Shown here piece after piece: positions 8,493-18,398 of a DNA stretch of 64,000 bases (position 1 is the stretch's first letter; every line of letters begins with the position of its first letter). The notes below the pieces were generated by a model. It did no database searches. It had not been told where the DNA came from and was given only the letters and a program-made list of their open reading frames with translations. The position numbers and the translations under genes were made by a program. Source of the stretch: Domibacillus robiginosus (GTDB taxonomy: Bacteria; Bacillota; Bacilli; Bacillales; Domibacillaceae); contig NZ_LAHL01000033.1 in NCBI RefSeq assembly GCF_000966195.1, positions 1 to 64,000 of the forward strand, read 5' to 3'.

Positions 8493-9770
8493 TTGAACAT
8501 TCTTTTCGAAAATTCTGATACCTACTTGCTAAATGTTTTTTTAGTTTATTTTTGTTTCTCTATTTATTTTAAATTCCTTGAAAAAGAAACCAGCAAGTTT
8601 ACAAGCACACTTGTCATTATACTTGTTTGCGGCGTTTTTACTATTCTGTGTATGAACTTTCCTATTACCGTCTTCAAAGGAAATCTTATAGATTTTCGAC
8701 AGGTTCCTTTGATTGTAGGAGCATTATATGGTGGTCGTAAAGTTGCTTTCATTTTAACAGGGATTTTGCTGGGCTGCCGCTTCTATTTAGAATTGCCTAA
8801 TTTTCATATAGCTTTCCTTCTGTACTCTTCCATATTTATTTTATTGTTTCTTGTTATTCCTTTTTTTAGAAAGATGACACATCTAAAAGGAAAGCTAATA
8901 ATTGCTGCGGGTACTTCTGTAGTCAGTGCATTCATTACGTCAGTAGCGGTCCCGCTCTTATCACCGGCTGTTTTTACTTTAGATTACCTTATATTCATTG
9001 TGATTGTAGTTATACTTCAAACGATAGGCGTCTTATTTTTCGTACTCGTTAATGAAAAAGCAAAGAGAAACAAAATCCTTTCTAATGAGATAGCAAAACT
9101 TGAAAAGCTAAAAACTGTCAGCACGATTGCTGCCAGCATTTCACATGAAGTACGTAATCCTTTAACTGTTACGAAAGGATTTCTTCAAATGCTGCGTGAA
9201 CCTGATCTTTCAGACAAAGACAAGAATTTCTATATTAATACAGCCTTGGAGGGATTGGAAAAAGCCGAAGCTACGATCACGGATTATCTTACTTTTGCTA
9301 AACCTTCATTAGAAAATATAGAGATTCTAGACCTTCGCAAACAGTTGATAAGCCTTAAAAACTTTATTGAACCTTATGCTTCTATGAATAATGTAGAAAT
9401 AGAAATACACTTGGAAGAAAATATTTATATTGCTGGTGAAAAAGAAAAGGTTCATCAGTTCTTGATCAATATCTTAAAAAACGGAATTGAAGCAATGCCT
9501 CAAGGCGGAAAACTAAAAATAAGACTGGATCGGTTTGGTAATGATGCGATGGTTACGATAGAAGATACAGGGATCGGTATGAATAAGGAGCAGCTTGAAC
9601 GTCTGGGAAGCCCCTTTTTTACAACGAAAGATATCGGTACTGGACTTGGAACAATGGTTGTATATAGCGTCGTAAAATCGATGGGCGGCAGGATAACCAT
9701 TGATAGTGAACCAGGTAATGGCACACGCTTCTCTGTCATCCTTCCAGCCGCTGACCATCCCATAATTTGA
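8493..9770 (+). CDS. Membrane sensor histidine kinase, KinB-like
   Basis: 425 residues. The N-terminal half (1-185) has about six membrane helices with FRQVPLIVGALYGG, as in LytS/KinB-type 5TM sensors. Then a HisKA dimerisation domain with phosphoacceptor His near residue 218 (SISHEVRNPLTVTKGF) and a HATPase domain with N box (LINILKNGIEAMPQGG), G1 (EDTGIGM) and G2 (GTGLGTMVVYS). TTG start after GAGG at 8 bases. No response regulator is adjacent, as for sporulation phosphorelay kinases; a role feeding Spo0F is an inference from that and from the topology. Confidence 0.88.
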   Translation: MNILFENSDTYLLNVFLVYFCFSIYFKFLEKETSKFTSTLVIILVCGVFTILCMNFPITVFKGNLIDFRQVPLIVGALYGGRKVAFILTGILLGCRFYLELPNFHIAFLLYSSIFILLFLVIPFFRKMTHLKGKLIIAAGTSVVSAFITSVAVPLLSPAVFTLDYLIFIVIVVILQTIGVLFFVLVNEKAKRNKILSNEIAKLEKLKTVSTIAASISHEVRNPLTVTKGFLQMLREPDLSDKDKNFYINTALEGLEKAEATITDYLTFAKPSLENIEILDLRKQLISLKNFIEPYASMNNVEIEIHLEENIYIAGEKEKVHQFLINILKNGIEAMPQGGKLKIRLDRFGNDAMVTIEDTGIGMNKEQLERLGSPFFTTKDIGTGLGTMVVYSVVKSMGGRITIDSEPGNGTRFSVILPAADHPII

Positions 9771-9965
9771 AGATGCTGCAAGCGACAACTATCTCACCCC
9801 TTCTCCTGACGTACAGAGAGCTCTATAGAGGCGAAAATTTGGTCCTTACCTGGAATGATACTAATGTATAGGTGAATGAAGGAATGGTCACTACAATGCT
9901 CCCTCAGGCTCTGAGGCACAGGGCTTTTACAAAGCATTAGCTATTGTAGTAATAAAAAAGAGAAA

Positions 9966-10000
9966 AGTAAAAAGCCGCCGGTCCTCCGGCAGCTTTTACT
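9966..10000. terminator. Bidirectional terminator
   Basis: A GC-rich stem (GCCGG/CCGGC with AGTAAAA and TTTTACT flanks) around TCCT. It ends the lytic transglycosylase transcript on the minus strand and can stop kinase transcription from the left. Confidence 0.85.
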
Positions 10001-10595
10001 CTTCTCTTTTTGTGTATTCACCTACATAGTATAAAATGTCAGATACATACTGATCACTTTGATTATAAGCGAAGATCGCTCGTTTCATGTCACCGTCCGC
10101 AGCGCCATTTTCACTTAAATAATGGGCCGCACTGTAGATCGCATCTTCTACGTTGAAAGGATCTGCTCTTCCATCTCCATTCGCGTCTACACCATAACCA
10201 CCGTATTTCGCAATAACAGCCGGGTCTGTTTTTTCCTCTTCTGGAATATTGCCTTTTCCAAGACCACTGCAGGTCGGATGCTCCCACCCTACAAATGTAC
10301 ATGGCATAAACTGCATAGGACCTTCTGCGCCTACTGGAGAAACCATCGGATCCATCGTCGAAAATTTCGTTTCTACACGATGGTGAGCAGCAAGAAGCTC
10401 CCACGGAATTCCATACTCTTCGGCTGCCGCTTTGTAAATGGGCACGTACTCTTCTGGAATCGACTTGGACTGCAGAAATTTTGGTGCTTTGTCTGTTATT
10501 GAAAAAACGGCCATTAATAGAAAAGCAGCCAGCAAAAATGGAATGGCCAAACAGCCATATGCCCGTTTTTTCAATCTTCTTCTTTTTTTCGCCAT
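9996..10595 (-). CDS. Membrane-anchored lytic transglycosylase
   Basis: 199 residues: a very basic cytoplasmic N-terminus (AKKRRRLKKRAYG), one membrane helix (about 14-33), then an SLT-type lysozyme-like domain. Its catalytic Glu is likely in AAHHRVETKFS, followed by VGAEGPMQFMP, NGDGRADPFNVEDAI and IFAYNQSDQYVSDIL, the usual family blocks. It cleaves peptidoglycan glycan strands outside the membrane. AAGGAG precedes the ATG. Standalone gene between the kinase and the BCCT transporter, both ends closed by terminator or divergent gap. Confidence 0.88.
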   Translation of the reverse strand: MAKKRRRLKKRAYGCLAIPFLLAAFLLMAVFSITDKAPKFLQSKSIPEEYVPIYKAAAEEYGIPWELLAAHHRVETKFSTMDPMVSPVGAEGPMQFMPCTFVGWEHPTCSGLGKGNIPEEEKTDPAVIAKYGGYGVDANGDGRADPFNVEDAIYSAAHYLSENGAADGDMKRAIFAYNQSDQYVSDILYYVGEYTKREE

Positions 10596-10705
10596 GATTG
10601 TTAAACTCCTTAAATGCTCTTGCTTAACCCATCATAGAAAAGACCGAACAAAACTTCAAGTAAAAACAAATCTCTCTTCTGAGTAGAAGAGAGATTTGTT
10701 TTTAT

Positions 10706-12217
10706 TTACATACGCGGAGAACGTCCGTCTGTTTTCCTCATTTTTTGTCGCTCTGCAGCTAATTCCTTATAAAGTGCAACCATCATTAAAATAATGATAA
10801 TGGAAAACGGAAAGGCTACCGAAATGGCTGCATCTTGAAGAGCCTGCAGTCCTCCACTGTACAAAAGCACGACCGCGATGAGTGATTGAAAGATGCCCCA
10901 AAGAATTTTCACACTGTTCGGCGGTGTTAACGAGCCGTGCGTTGTCTGCATACCCAATACGAATGTTGCAGAGTCCGCCGATGTAATAAAAAATGTTGTT
11001 ACAAGTAAAATAGCAACAATGGATATTATTTGAGACCATGGAAGCTCATGAAACACAGCGAACAACACTTCCTCAGTTGCATAGTGCGTAAAGTCAGCAA
11101 TCCCTTCCATTTGCAAATTCATAGCGGAAGCACCAAAGACAGCAAACCAGAAAAAGCTGAGCAAAGATGGCATAAACAGCACGCCAATTAAAAATTCACG
11201 AACTGTTCTTCCTCGTGAAACACGGGCAATAAAAACGCCGACAAACGGCGCCCAGGAAATCCACCAGGCCCAGTAAAAGATAGTCCAGCCATTGATCCAT
11301 TCATTGTGCTGCTCATTAAGCGGCGCAATTTGAAAGCTCATTCGCAAAATATTTTGCAGATAGGAGCCAATTGTATCTGTAAACATATTTAAAATAAACA
11401 TTGCCGGGCCAAGAATCAGCATTAAAACGAGAAGCAAAATGGCTAACACCATATTTGCATTACTTAAAATTTTGATTCCCTTTCCAAGTCCCGACATAGC
11501 GGAAAACATAAACAAAACCGTTACAATTACAATAATGATAAGCTGTACCGTAAATGAAACAGGTACCCCGAACAAATACGAAAGACCACCGTTAATTTGT
11601 GCTGCTCCGAAGCCAAGCGTTGTGGCCACTCCCACTACTGTGGCAAAAACAGCAATAACATCAATAACGGTTCCAATCCATCCTTCTGCATACTTTCCGA
11701 GTACCGGTTTCAGTGTCCGGCTGATCAAGCCTGGTTCACCTTTTCGAAATTGGGAGTAAGCAAGTGCTAAAGCTACGACGGCGTAAATCGCCCATGCATG
11801 AAGACCCCAGTGAAAAAAAGTATATCTCATTGATTCGCGCAGTGCACTGTTCGTTCCAGGTTCTGAAAGAGGACTTGAGATTGCATAATGGCTGATTGGC
11901 TCAGCTGCTCCCCAAAAAACAAGACCAATTCCCATTCCAGCGCTAAACAGCATAGCAAACCATGTTCCAGTTGAATATTCTGGTTTTTCACCTGGTTTCC
12001 CTAAGCGGATCTGGCCTACTGGACTAAACACAAGAACGAGGCAAAACAGGACTATAACAGAAACGGTAATTAAATAATACCAGCCAAAAGCGGACGTTAT
12101 GAAGCTTTTTACATTGCCCGTCATGGCACCAAAGGATTCAGGAGCGGCTGCTCCAAATACAGTAGCAGCTAAAACTAAAGCCGCTGTCCACCAAAAAACA
12201 GAAGATACTTTTCTCAT
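10706..12217 (-). CDS. BCCT-family osmolyte transporter (OpuD-like)
   Basis: 503-residue, about 12-helix secondary transporter for betaine/choline/carnitine-type solutes. Diagnostic motifs: [18 protein letters not shown] (about residue 100; the GMG form is typical of Na+-coupled members), [13 protein letters not shown], and the signature [19 protein letters not shown] followed by [11 protein letters not shown] near residue 310. The start at 12217 is chosen because GGAAGGGGAAA lies just upstream; in-frame codons back to 12325 are in a leader containing a palindrome. Which solute it carries is not decided by sequence. Confidence 0.93.
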   Translation of the reverse strand: MRKVSSVFWWTAALVLAATVFGAAAPESFGAMTGNVKSFITSAFGWYYLITVSVIVLFCLVLVFSPVGQIRLGKPGEKPEYSTGTWFAMLFSAGMGIGLVFWGAAEPISHYAISSPLSEPGTNSALRESMRYTFFHWGLHAWAIYAVVALALAYSQFRKGEPGLISRTLKPVLGKYAEGWIGTVIDVIAVFATVVGVATTLGFGAAQINGGLSYLFGVPVSFTVQLIIIVIVTVLFMFSAMSGLGKGIKILSNANMVLAILLLVLMLILGPAMFILNMFTDTIGSYLQNILRMSFQIAPLNEQHNEWINGWTIFYWAWWISWAPFVGVFIARVSRGRTVREFLIGVLFMPSLLSFFWFAVFGASAMNLQMEGIADFTHYATEEVLFAVFHELPWSQIISIVAILLVTTFFITSADSATFVLGMQTTHGSLTPPNSVKILWGIFQSLIAVVLLYSGGLQALQDAAISVAFPFSIIIILMMVALYKELAAERQKMRKTDGRSPRM

Positions 12218-12233
12218 ACATTTCCCCTTCCGG

Positions 12234-12256
12234 ATTATGCATTTCTTTTGCATAAT
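12234..12256. promoter_or_regulatory. Palindrome in the BCCT leader, candidate operator
   Basis: ATTATGCA (12234-12241) and TGCATAAT (12249-12256) are perfect 8-bp arms with a 7-base spacer, ending about 10 bases upstream of the ribosome binding site of the transporter. Placement fits a repressor site of the MarR/GbsR sort that controls osmolyte genes, but the regulator is not in view. Confidence 0.45.
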
Positions 12257-12310
12257 GAATAAAAATAATGGTCTAATTAATTCAGTCACGTCTATAACCG
12301 TACCAAAATA

Positions 12311-12340
12311 AAAAAGTCCTATCAAGTGATAGGGCTTTTT
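12311..12340 (-). terminator. Terminator of the 505-codon gene
   Basis: AAAAAGCCCTATCA-CT-TGATAGGACTTTTTT on the minus strand, overlapping the stop codon at 12322. It separates the coiled-coil gene from the BCCT gene. Confidence 0.85.
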
Positions 12341-13824
12341 GGAAATGTTTCTCCTGCATCAAGTTGTTTAAGACCCGGTGTGTTAGCCGCGGCTTCGGCT
12401 GCTTTTTCCCGAAGCTTCAATTCTTCGTTTTTTAGATCTGCCAATGATTTGGAAGCTTCTGCTTCGGCTTTTCGGAGACGATTGCTTTCAAACTGCCATC
12501 CGTTTGCTGTGGCTCGTGCAGTCGTCAGCTCAGCAATCAAATCAGCTTCGTAGTATGGATACTTTTCCATTACTTCGTCTGCCATTTTTTCGTAGGACCC
12601 TTGTAATTTTTTCTCAAGTGTATTTTTTTCCGACTGCCAATACGTATTGGAAAGCCAGGCGCCAGCAGCGGACAAAACGCCTTTTTTCTCCCTGTTCGCA
12701 TCCATTCTCTCTGTCACTCGTATTAGCTTTTCTCTTAGCCGCGTGTTAGAGACACTTACTTCTCCGAGAAAAGGACGGGCTGCATCCGTTTTCAGCAGCA
12801 TAATCAAACGCTCACGCAAATTTTGATAAACAGCTTCTGCTCTTTTTTCTGAACTCTCGGCCAGGGCAAGCTCCTGCTGAATATGAAGAATATACTTTTC
12901 TTCTTTTTGTTGCTCAAGCTTTAATTCATTAATTTGTCTGAACAGCAGCAAATAAGCCGATTCTCTCGTGATCCATTCTGTTGATAAAACCAATTCATCA
13001 TTTATTTGAGCGTTTTCATCGGATGTATACAAAATCAGCATCGCCGCAGGCAGCAGCCAGCTTCCTGAAAACAATGTTTTAAGCGCTGCTTCTGTTGTAA
13101 ACAAAGCATCAGGATGAAGGATCCACATTTCTTTCGGAAAGCCCGGCGGCACCTCCTTTTGAATAGGGGAAAGAATATCGCCATACATAGATAAACCTGA
13201 GCGAATGCCCATTTGGAATAAAAGAGAACCAGTACCGACCTCCTGCTTTATTTCTTCAAAAGAAGCACTGCGATGTATATGTAAATGTTCAAAGATCTGC
13301 ACCTTTTTAAAGTCTGGCAGTCCATCCCAATAGCGGCGGATATGGACTTCCAAAGAGTCCTTCCCCTCTTCGGCTTTTTCATTTTTCAAAAACCGCTCAT
13401 ACAACTGAACATACTCATAATGAAGCATAAATTCAAGCTTACTGGAAAGAAACGAAGCTTCAAATTGCGCTTCCAGGCCTTTATTCTTTTTAGCCCTTTT
13501 TTCAAACCACTTATGCTCGATTTCTGCACCGCGTGCAATAACCTTTTCCTTTTCATTTAAGCGCGCGGCCGGCAGCTTCAACAGCTTGGCTATCGCAAGA
13601 AACACATCAAGCTGCAGTACCTCATCCGGAACGTCATTTCTTTTTTTTATTTCAGCTGCGATGGCTCCAAAATAAGGAACTGTTTCTTCCTTTGAAAAAC
13701 GGCTTTTCGCTTTTAATGCTAACAATTCCTTTGCCTGCATGGAATGCAAAACAGCATGAATCATGCGCAGCTTCGGACCCGTAACATTCGATACCGCTTT
13801 GCCGACCGGCTTTAAATCTGTCAT
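12322..13824 (-). CDS. Large coiled-coil protein of unknown function
   Basis: 500 residues, soluble, no signal peptide or membrane helix. An N-terminal globular part (to about 290) is rich in Lys/Glu and aromatic residues. A C-terminal half with long heptad-like stretches follows ([38 protein letters not shown]). The ATG at 13824 has GGAGCGG seven bases upstream; another ATG five codons earlier (13839) has only a weak AGAAG. The coding density and codon use are normal. No family was recognised; a role in surface, spore or scaffold structure would be a guess. Confidence 0.75.
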   Translation of the reverse strand: MTDLKPVGKAVSNVTGPKLRMIHAVLHSMQAKELLALKAKSRFSKEETVPYFGAIAAEIKKRNDVPDEVLQLDVFLAIAKLLKLPAARLNEKEKVIARGAEIEHKWFEKRAKKNKGLEAQFEASFLSSKLEFMLHYEYVQLYERFLKNEKAEEGKDSLEVHIRRYWDGLPDFKKVQIFEHLHIHRSASFEEIKQEVGTGSLLFQMGIRSGLSMYGDILSPIQKEVPPGFPKEMWILHPDALFTTEAALKTLFSGSWLLPAAMLILYTSDENAQINDELVLSTEWITRESAYLLLFRQINELKLEQQKEEKYILHIQQELALAESSEKRAEAVYQNLRERLIMLLKTDAARPFLGEVSVSNTRLREKLIRVTERMDANREKKGVLSAAGAWLSNTYWQSEKNTLEKKLQGSYEKMADEVMEKYPYYEADLIAELTTARATANGWQFESNRLRKAEAEASKSLADLKNEELKLREKAAEAAANTPGLKQLDAGETFPKSPIT

Positions 13825-13950
13825 GTTAATCCGCTCCATTTACTTCTTTTTTCTGATTGTACACGAAAAAAGAATGGAAAGAAAATGAAAAACTTTTTAT
13901 GTTCAGCCCGTTCTTCCTGGAAAAAAGAATTGCTTTTTTTACTTTTATAG

Positions 13951-14017
13951 TTGCTAATTTACTGCCATTTTTTTAGAATAAAGATACAATTCTGTTTTGT
14001 AAGCGATTACAGAATTG
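13951..14017 (+). promoter_or_regulatory. Promoter with CcpA (cre) site for the symporter operon
   Basis: TTGCTA (13951-13956), 17-bp spacer, TAGAAT (13974-13979). A textbook cre, TGTAAGCGATTACA, lies at 13998-14011, just downstream of the expected start point, where CcpA acts as a roadblock. The cre is flanked by a perfect 8-bp inverted repeat, CAATTCTG (13987-13994) and CAGAATTG (14010-14017), which may be a second operator. Confidence 0.75.
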
Positions 14018-14041
14018 AAAACGGCCTAGGGGAGGGCTTTT

Positions 14042-14395
14042 ATGGAACAGAAAGTAGAACGTGTTTTAAAGCGTAAATCTGATTATGACTATGAAAAGAT
14101 TGCAGCCAGTCCTGAGTTTCAATCATTGATCCGCAAGAAAAACAAGTTTTTACTGCCAGTCACCATTTTTTTCTTACTTTTTTATTTTTCACTGCCTCTG
14201 TTAACTTCATTTTCAAACGTATTAAACAAACCAGCAATTGGTGATATCTCGTGGGTATGGGTCCTTGCATTGGCACAATTTATTATGACCTGGACACTTT
14301 GTATGATATACGTCAAAAAAGCCAATCGATTCGATGCGGACGCCGACCAAATTTTAAACCTTCATAACAAGACAAAAGGAAGTGACCGTTCATGA
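14042..14395 (+). CDS. DUF485 membrane protein, symporter partner
   Basis: 117 residues with two membrane helices (about 40-62 and 75-97) flanked by a charged N-terminus. DUF485 proteins (YjcH/YwcB type) are nearly always encoded directly before an ActP-type solute:Na+ symporter, as here. GGGGAGGG precedes the ATG. The stop overlaps the start of the next gene by 4 bases (ATGA). Its exact function is unknown in the family; it may be a small subunit or assembly factor of the symporter. Confidence 0.9.
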   Translation: MEQKVERVLKRKSDYDYEKIAASPEFQSLIRKKNKFLLPVTIFFLLFYFSLPLLTSFSNVLNKPAIGDISWVWVLALAQFIMTWTLCMIYVKKANRFDADADQILNLHNKTKGSDRS

Positions 14396-15915
14396 GCATA
14401 CTCGGTCTTTTTTTCTTCGTGGCGATCGTCGGCTTAACACTTTATGTCACATATTTGGCGTCCAAGCGGACTAATTCAGCCAGTGAATTTTACACTGCCG
14501 GCGGCGGGCTGACCGGCTGGCAAAATGGTATTGCGATTGCAGGTGATTACTTGTCCGCCGCTTCGTTTCTCGGTATTGCCGGTGCCATTGCTCTATTCGG
14601 ATTTGATGGCTTTTTTTACAGCATCGGCTACCTCGTTGCATACCTTGTTGTTTTGTATATTGTAGCCGAACCGCTTCGCAACCTGGGAAAATACACACTC
14701 GCTGATATGATCACAGCCAGGTTTAACCAGCAGAAAATTCGCGGAGCTGCTGCTATTTCTACTCTGACTATTGTTCTTTTTTACATGATTGCCCAGCTTG
14801 TTGGAGCAGGTGCACTAATCCAGCTTTTGCTTGGCATCGATTACTGGATAGCCGTTCTGCTTGTTGGGGTTATGATGACCACATACGTTTTATGGGGCGG
14901 AATGGCCGCTACCAGCTGGGTACAAATTATTAAAGCGGTTCTTTTAATGGTTGGAACGATTATTATTTCGTTTCTTGTTTTACTAAAGTTTGATTTTAAC
15001 ATCATGAAAATGTTTACCGATATGAAGTCTATAACACCTGCTGGTGAAGCTTATCTTAACCCGGGTGTAAAATATACCAACGGACTGGATACGATGTCAA
15101 TGATGATTGCTCTTGTATTCGGGACAGCTGGCCTGCCGCATATTTTAATGCGCTTTTTCACGGTAAAAGATGCTAAAACAGCACGCAGCTCAGTTGTTTA
15201 CGCTACCTGGATTGTTGGAATCTTTTATATTTTAACTATTTTTCTCGGTTTTGGCGCTGCTGCATTTGTTGGATCAGAAAAAATTATAGCTGCCAATGCA
15301 GCCGGCAATATGGCTGCCCCGCTTCTTGCTCAGGCACTGGGCGGCGACCTGTTAATGTCATTTGTTTCCGCGGTAGCATTTGCTACGATTTTAGCTGTTG
15401 TAGCCGGCCTGGTACTGTCCGGTGCTTCTGCTTTTGCCCACGATATTTACGGACAGATTATTAAAAAAGGGAATGTAACAGAAAAACAACAAATGAATGC
15501 CGCACGTTTTGCTTCAGTAGGCGTTTCCGTATTTTCTATTATTTTAGCACTCGGTGCTCAGACGATGAACGTAGCATTTCTTGTTTCACTTGCTTTTTGT
15601 ATTGCCGCAAGCGCAAACCTGCCAGTCATTATTTACACGATTTATTGGAAGAGATTCAATACAACCGGTGCTCTGAGTGCTATGGTTACAGGTCTTGTAA
15701 CCGCTCTTGTACTCGTTGCCTTAAGCCCGAATATTTGGAGTCCTGAAGGAACGGCTATTCTAACAGGAACAGCACTATTTCCTTTAACAAACCCAGCAAT
15801 CATATCTGTGCCAGCCGGCTTTATTGCCGGATACATTGGATCAATTGTTTCGGCTAAAGCAGATGAACGCAAATATGCAGAAGTAGCCGTCAAGGCTAAT
15901 ACTGGTTTAAAATAA
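14392..15915 (+). CDS. Acetate-type solute:sodium symporter (ActP-like)
   Basis: 507 residues, about 13 membrane helices, SSS family. The N-terminal TNSASEFYTAGGGLTGWQNG and IAGDYLSAASFLG (about residues 25-60) and GLPHILMRFFTVKDAKTARSS (about 240-262) are hallmarks of the acetate/pyruvate/propionate branch. Cotranscribed with the DUF485 gene behind a CcpA site, so use of the substrate is likely shut off by preferred sugars. Terminator follows directly. The precise carboxylate is not assigned. Confidence 0.92.
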   Translation: MSILGLFFFVAIVGLTLYVTYLASKRTNSASEFYTAGGGLTGWQNGIAIAGDYLSAASFLGIAGAIALFGFDGFFYSIGYLVAYLVVLYIVAEPLRNLGKYTLADMITARFNQQKIRGAAAISTLTIVLFYMIAQLVGAGALIQLLLGIDYWIAVLLVGVMMTTYVLWGGMAATSWVQIIKAVLLMVGTIIISFLVLLKFDFNIMKMFTDMKSITPAGEAYLNPGVKYTNGLDTMSMMIALVFGTAGLPHILMRFFTVKDAKTARSSVVYATWIVGIFYILTIFLGFGAAAFVGSEKIIAANAAGNMAAPLLAQALGGDLLMSFVSAVAFATILAVVAGLVLSGASAFAHDIYGQIIKKGNVTEKQQMNAARFASVGVSVFSIILALGAQTMNVAFLVSLAFCIAASANLPVIIYTIYWKRFNTTGALSAMVTGLVTALVLVALSPNIWSPEGTAILTGTALFPLTNPAIISVPAGFIAGYIGSIVSAKADERKYAEVAVKANTGLK

Positions 15916-15923
15916 AAGCACAG

Positions 15924-15952
15924 AGCAGACGGAATGGTCCGTCTGCTTTTTT
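15924..15952 (+). terminator. Terminator of the symporter operon
   Basis: AGCAGACGGA-ATGG-TCCGTCTGCT, a perfect 10-bp stem, then TTTTTT. Confidence 0.92.
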
Positions 15953-15986
15953 CTTTCATATTATAGAAAACAAGGAGGTTATATTG

Positions 15987-16697
15987 TTGCGTAAAATGTT
16001 TACTGCTGGATTATGTATACTTCTAGCCGCTGTTATCCTTCCAGGCCCTTCAAGAGCTGCATCTGATCCTTATCTGACAGCACTGGCTCATGTTAAAAAC
16101 AGCAGACAGATCATTGTAGCTGAAGGGAGTACAAAATCGATTAACGCTACACTGCGACTGTATGAAAAAACAGGGCGCCACTGGCAATTAAAGCGCATTT
16201 CTCCTGCGGTAACAGGAAAAAGCGGATTATCATTTCACAAGCAAGAAGGGGACGGAGCCACTCCAACTGGCTTATATGACATTGGACGTATGTTTGGTTA
16301 TGCCGAAAAACCTGCAGGTGTCCGAAGCAGCTACACCGTTACAAACCGCTTTCATTATTGGGTAGATGATCCCGCATCACCCGATTATAATAAATGGATT
16401 TATTATCGCGGCAATCCGTCTGCACGCTGGAAATCGTTTGAACGCTTAAATCATGAGTTGTACAAACATGCGATTGTCATTCGTTACAACGAAAATCCAA
16501 TTGTTAAACATGCAGGCAGTGCCATTTTTATTCACCGCTGGCGGACAGGATCAACGCCAACAGCCGGCTGCCTGGCGCTAAGCGAATCCCACCTGGTTGT
16601 CTTAATGAAGTGGCTGGACCCGTCTAAAGCCCCGAAAATTGTTATTGGCACGCCTGATTCAATTCGGTCTGACCTGGTTCAGTCTTCCCTTCGTTAA
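15987..16697 (+). CDS. Secreted L,D-transpeptidase (YkuD domain)
   Basis: About 236 residues with a signal peptide (FTAGLCILLAAVILPGPSRA) and a catalytic YkuD domain. Its signature is IFIHRWRTGSTPTAGCLALSE near residue 185, with the catalytic His and Cys in the H...TAGC arrangement of the YafK/ErfK-like subgroup. It forms or rearranges 3-3 peptidoglycan cross-links or a related amide transfer. AAGGAGG precedes two adjacent TTG codons (15984, 15987); the second gives the better 8-base spacing. Its 3' end overlaps the convergent regulator gene by 4 bases. Confidence 0.85.
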   Translation: MRKMFTAGLCILLAAVILPGPSRAASDPYLTALAHVKNSRQIIVAEGSTKSINATLRLYEKTGRHWQLKRISPAVTGKSGLSFHKQEGDGATPTGLYDIGRMFGYAEKPAGVRSSYTVTNRFHYWVDDPASPDYNKWIYYRGNPSARWKSFERLNHELYKHAIVIRYNENPIVKHAGSAIFIHRWRTGSTPTAGCLALSESHLVVLMKWLDPSKAPKIVIGTPDSIRSDLVQSSLR

Positions 16698-17920
16698 ACA
16701 AGGGAATGATTCATCTGACGAATCAGCAGGTCAATATATAAAAGTGTTTTACTGCTCATATCTTTGCTGTTAAATCCGGTAATTTCAGTGATTCGTTTTA
16801 AACGGTAGGCAAGTGTATTGGGATGAACATGCATCATACGTGCTGCCTCATTTATATTGCCGTCCTGAGCCAAAAACATATAAAGAGAGTCCAGCATATT
16901 GGCATTGTGTGTCTTGTCGTACGCTTCAAGCGCTTCGACCACAGCATTTTTCTGGCCGAGGCGGATCGAACGAAACTGCTCAATCGATTGAAAAATACCA
17001 AGCTGGTCAAAGCAATGGGGCAACGTAATCGTTGAAAAGATTTGTTTTATTTTTAACACCCTAAGCGCTTCTTGATAGCTGTTTTGTACCTGAAGCGGAT
17101 TTTCAACAGCCGCGCCGGCTGCCCCGGACGGCAAAAGGCCGAGTCTTTCTGCCGATTTGGCTGTAAAATCATCAATGTATGTGCTAATTGTTTTTACATC
17201 TACTTGTTCTTTAAAACGGCTCAGTAAAACGAGTTGTTCTCCGTCATATGTTCTAGCTATACAAGTCAGCTGTTGAAGAGTTTCAGTCAAGTAGTCGATT
17301 TGCCGCTCTAAAGTCCGGTCAATCGACCGGCCAAAATCGAAAATAATAACCAGTAAGCTGCCCGTCAGAGAAAGTCCGTATGATTTATTTGCCTGCTCCA
17401 TTTCATTTCGAGAAGCAAAATGGCCAGTTAGTAGCTTCCAGAAAAATTCTTGATGGCTTTCTTCCGCCGCACGCTTTCTTTTTTCATGCTGCAAAAGCTG
17501 GTTTCTCACTGCATTTGCAGCTTCTTTTAAAATGACTTTTTGTTCATCTGAAAAATGAGCGCCAGACTGAGCCCAAATAAAGCCGATTACTTTATCCTGT
17601 TTTCGCACAGAAATAGCAACACGCTCACCGAGAGAAACCTGCCCTATGGCCGGAATCACAACAGGCTCCTCTGTTTCAAAAAGAGTAGGAATCGCTCCGC
17701 TTTTCCACAAGCTGTTAATAACATGCTCCGGTACCCTTCGACGCATAATGGTTGCAATCCGGACCGGATCAATTTCTCCTTCGTGGCGGCTGTAAGCAAT
17801 AATTTGATGATTGGCGTCTTCAATCGTAATAGGACAAAGAAGCGCCTCGCTGATCCGGTCGGCCAGCATTTCAATGGATTCATACTCGTGGGCAAAATAA
17901 TGTGATTTATCGTTTGACAT
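16694..17920 (-). CDS. PucR/CdaR-type transcriptional regulator
   Basis: 408 residues. The N-terminal GAF-like sensor region (about 1-140) is followed by a GGDEF-like central fold and a C-terminal HTH_30 domain, GNINEAARMMHVHPNTLAYRLKRI (about 365-388). This is the architecture of PutR, AdeR and PucR, which activate catabolic genes. The ATG at 17920 is chosen because GGAGG lies 6 bases upstream; a TTG at 17938 lacks a site. No target operon adjoins on the same strand; the regulated pathway is not evident. Confidence 0.88.
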   Translation of the reverse strand: MSNDKSHYFAHEYESIEMLADRISEALLCPITIEDANHQIIAYSRHEGEIDPVRIATIMRRRVPEHVINSLWKSGAIPTLFETEEPVVIPAIGQVSLGERVAISVRKQDKVIGFIWAQSGAHFSDEQKVILKEAANAVRNQLLQHEKRKRAAEESHQEFFWKLLTGHFASRNEMEQANKSYGLSLTGSLLVIIFDFGRSIDRTLERQIDYLTETLQQLTCIARTYDGEQLVLLSRFKEQVDVKTISTYIDDFTAKSAERLGLLPSGAAGAAVENPLQVQNSYQEALRVLKIKQIFSTITLPHCFDQLGIFQSIEQFRSIRLGQKNAVVEALEAYDKTHNANMLDSLYMFLAQDGNINEAARMMHVHPNTLAYRLKRITEITGFNSKDMSSKTLLYIDLLIRQMNHSLV

Positions 17921-18398
17921 ATCGTTCCTCCGGTGCAATAGACTATATTTATTATAATCGCCGCCTGTTTAATTGTAAAAAAAACCGGAAAAAGCAGTCT
18001 CTTTGCCCGGTGTATGTTTCAATATAGGTGATTAGGATATAACAAGCTTTATTTAATAACGTATGAAAAATTTTTCGTAAAATGAGAAAATATTAGACTA
18101 CAGTAATTTGGCTGGCAAGAATAAAGCACCAAAAACCCGGTTAATTCCTTTTTACAGTTAGCTTCTGCATATTTTTATCCCAGTTTATAAATACTACTGT
18201 CAATCTATAATGGAGAAAAATAGTTGTAAGAATGTATATTCCAATTTAGAAGATGGATGCTGTTCAAAAAATAATATAAGGAGCGCAGGCTGCTCCTACC
18301 CGAACAAGAAGAAATGTATGCTAATTCCAAACAGAAGGAGAAAAGAAGCGCCTTTTCTTTACAAGAAAAGAAGACCCTGGAAGAGATGGAAAGGATCT
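17921..18398. other. Intergenic, no gene seen
   Basis: 478 bp between two minus-strand genes. Short plus-strand frames at 18210-18526 have no ribosome binding site and poor composition. An 8-bp inverted repeat, CTTTTCTT-TAC-AAGAAAAG, lies near 18351-18369. Nothing else was recognised. Confidence 0.5.
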
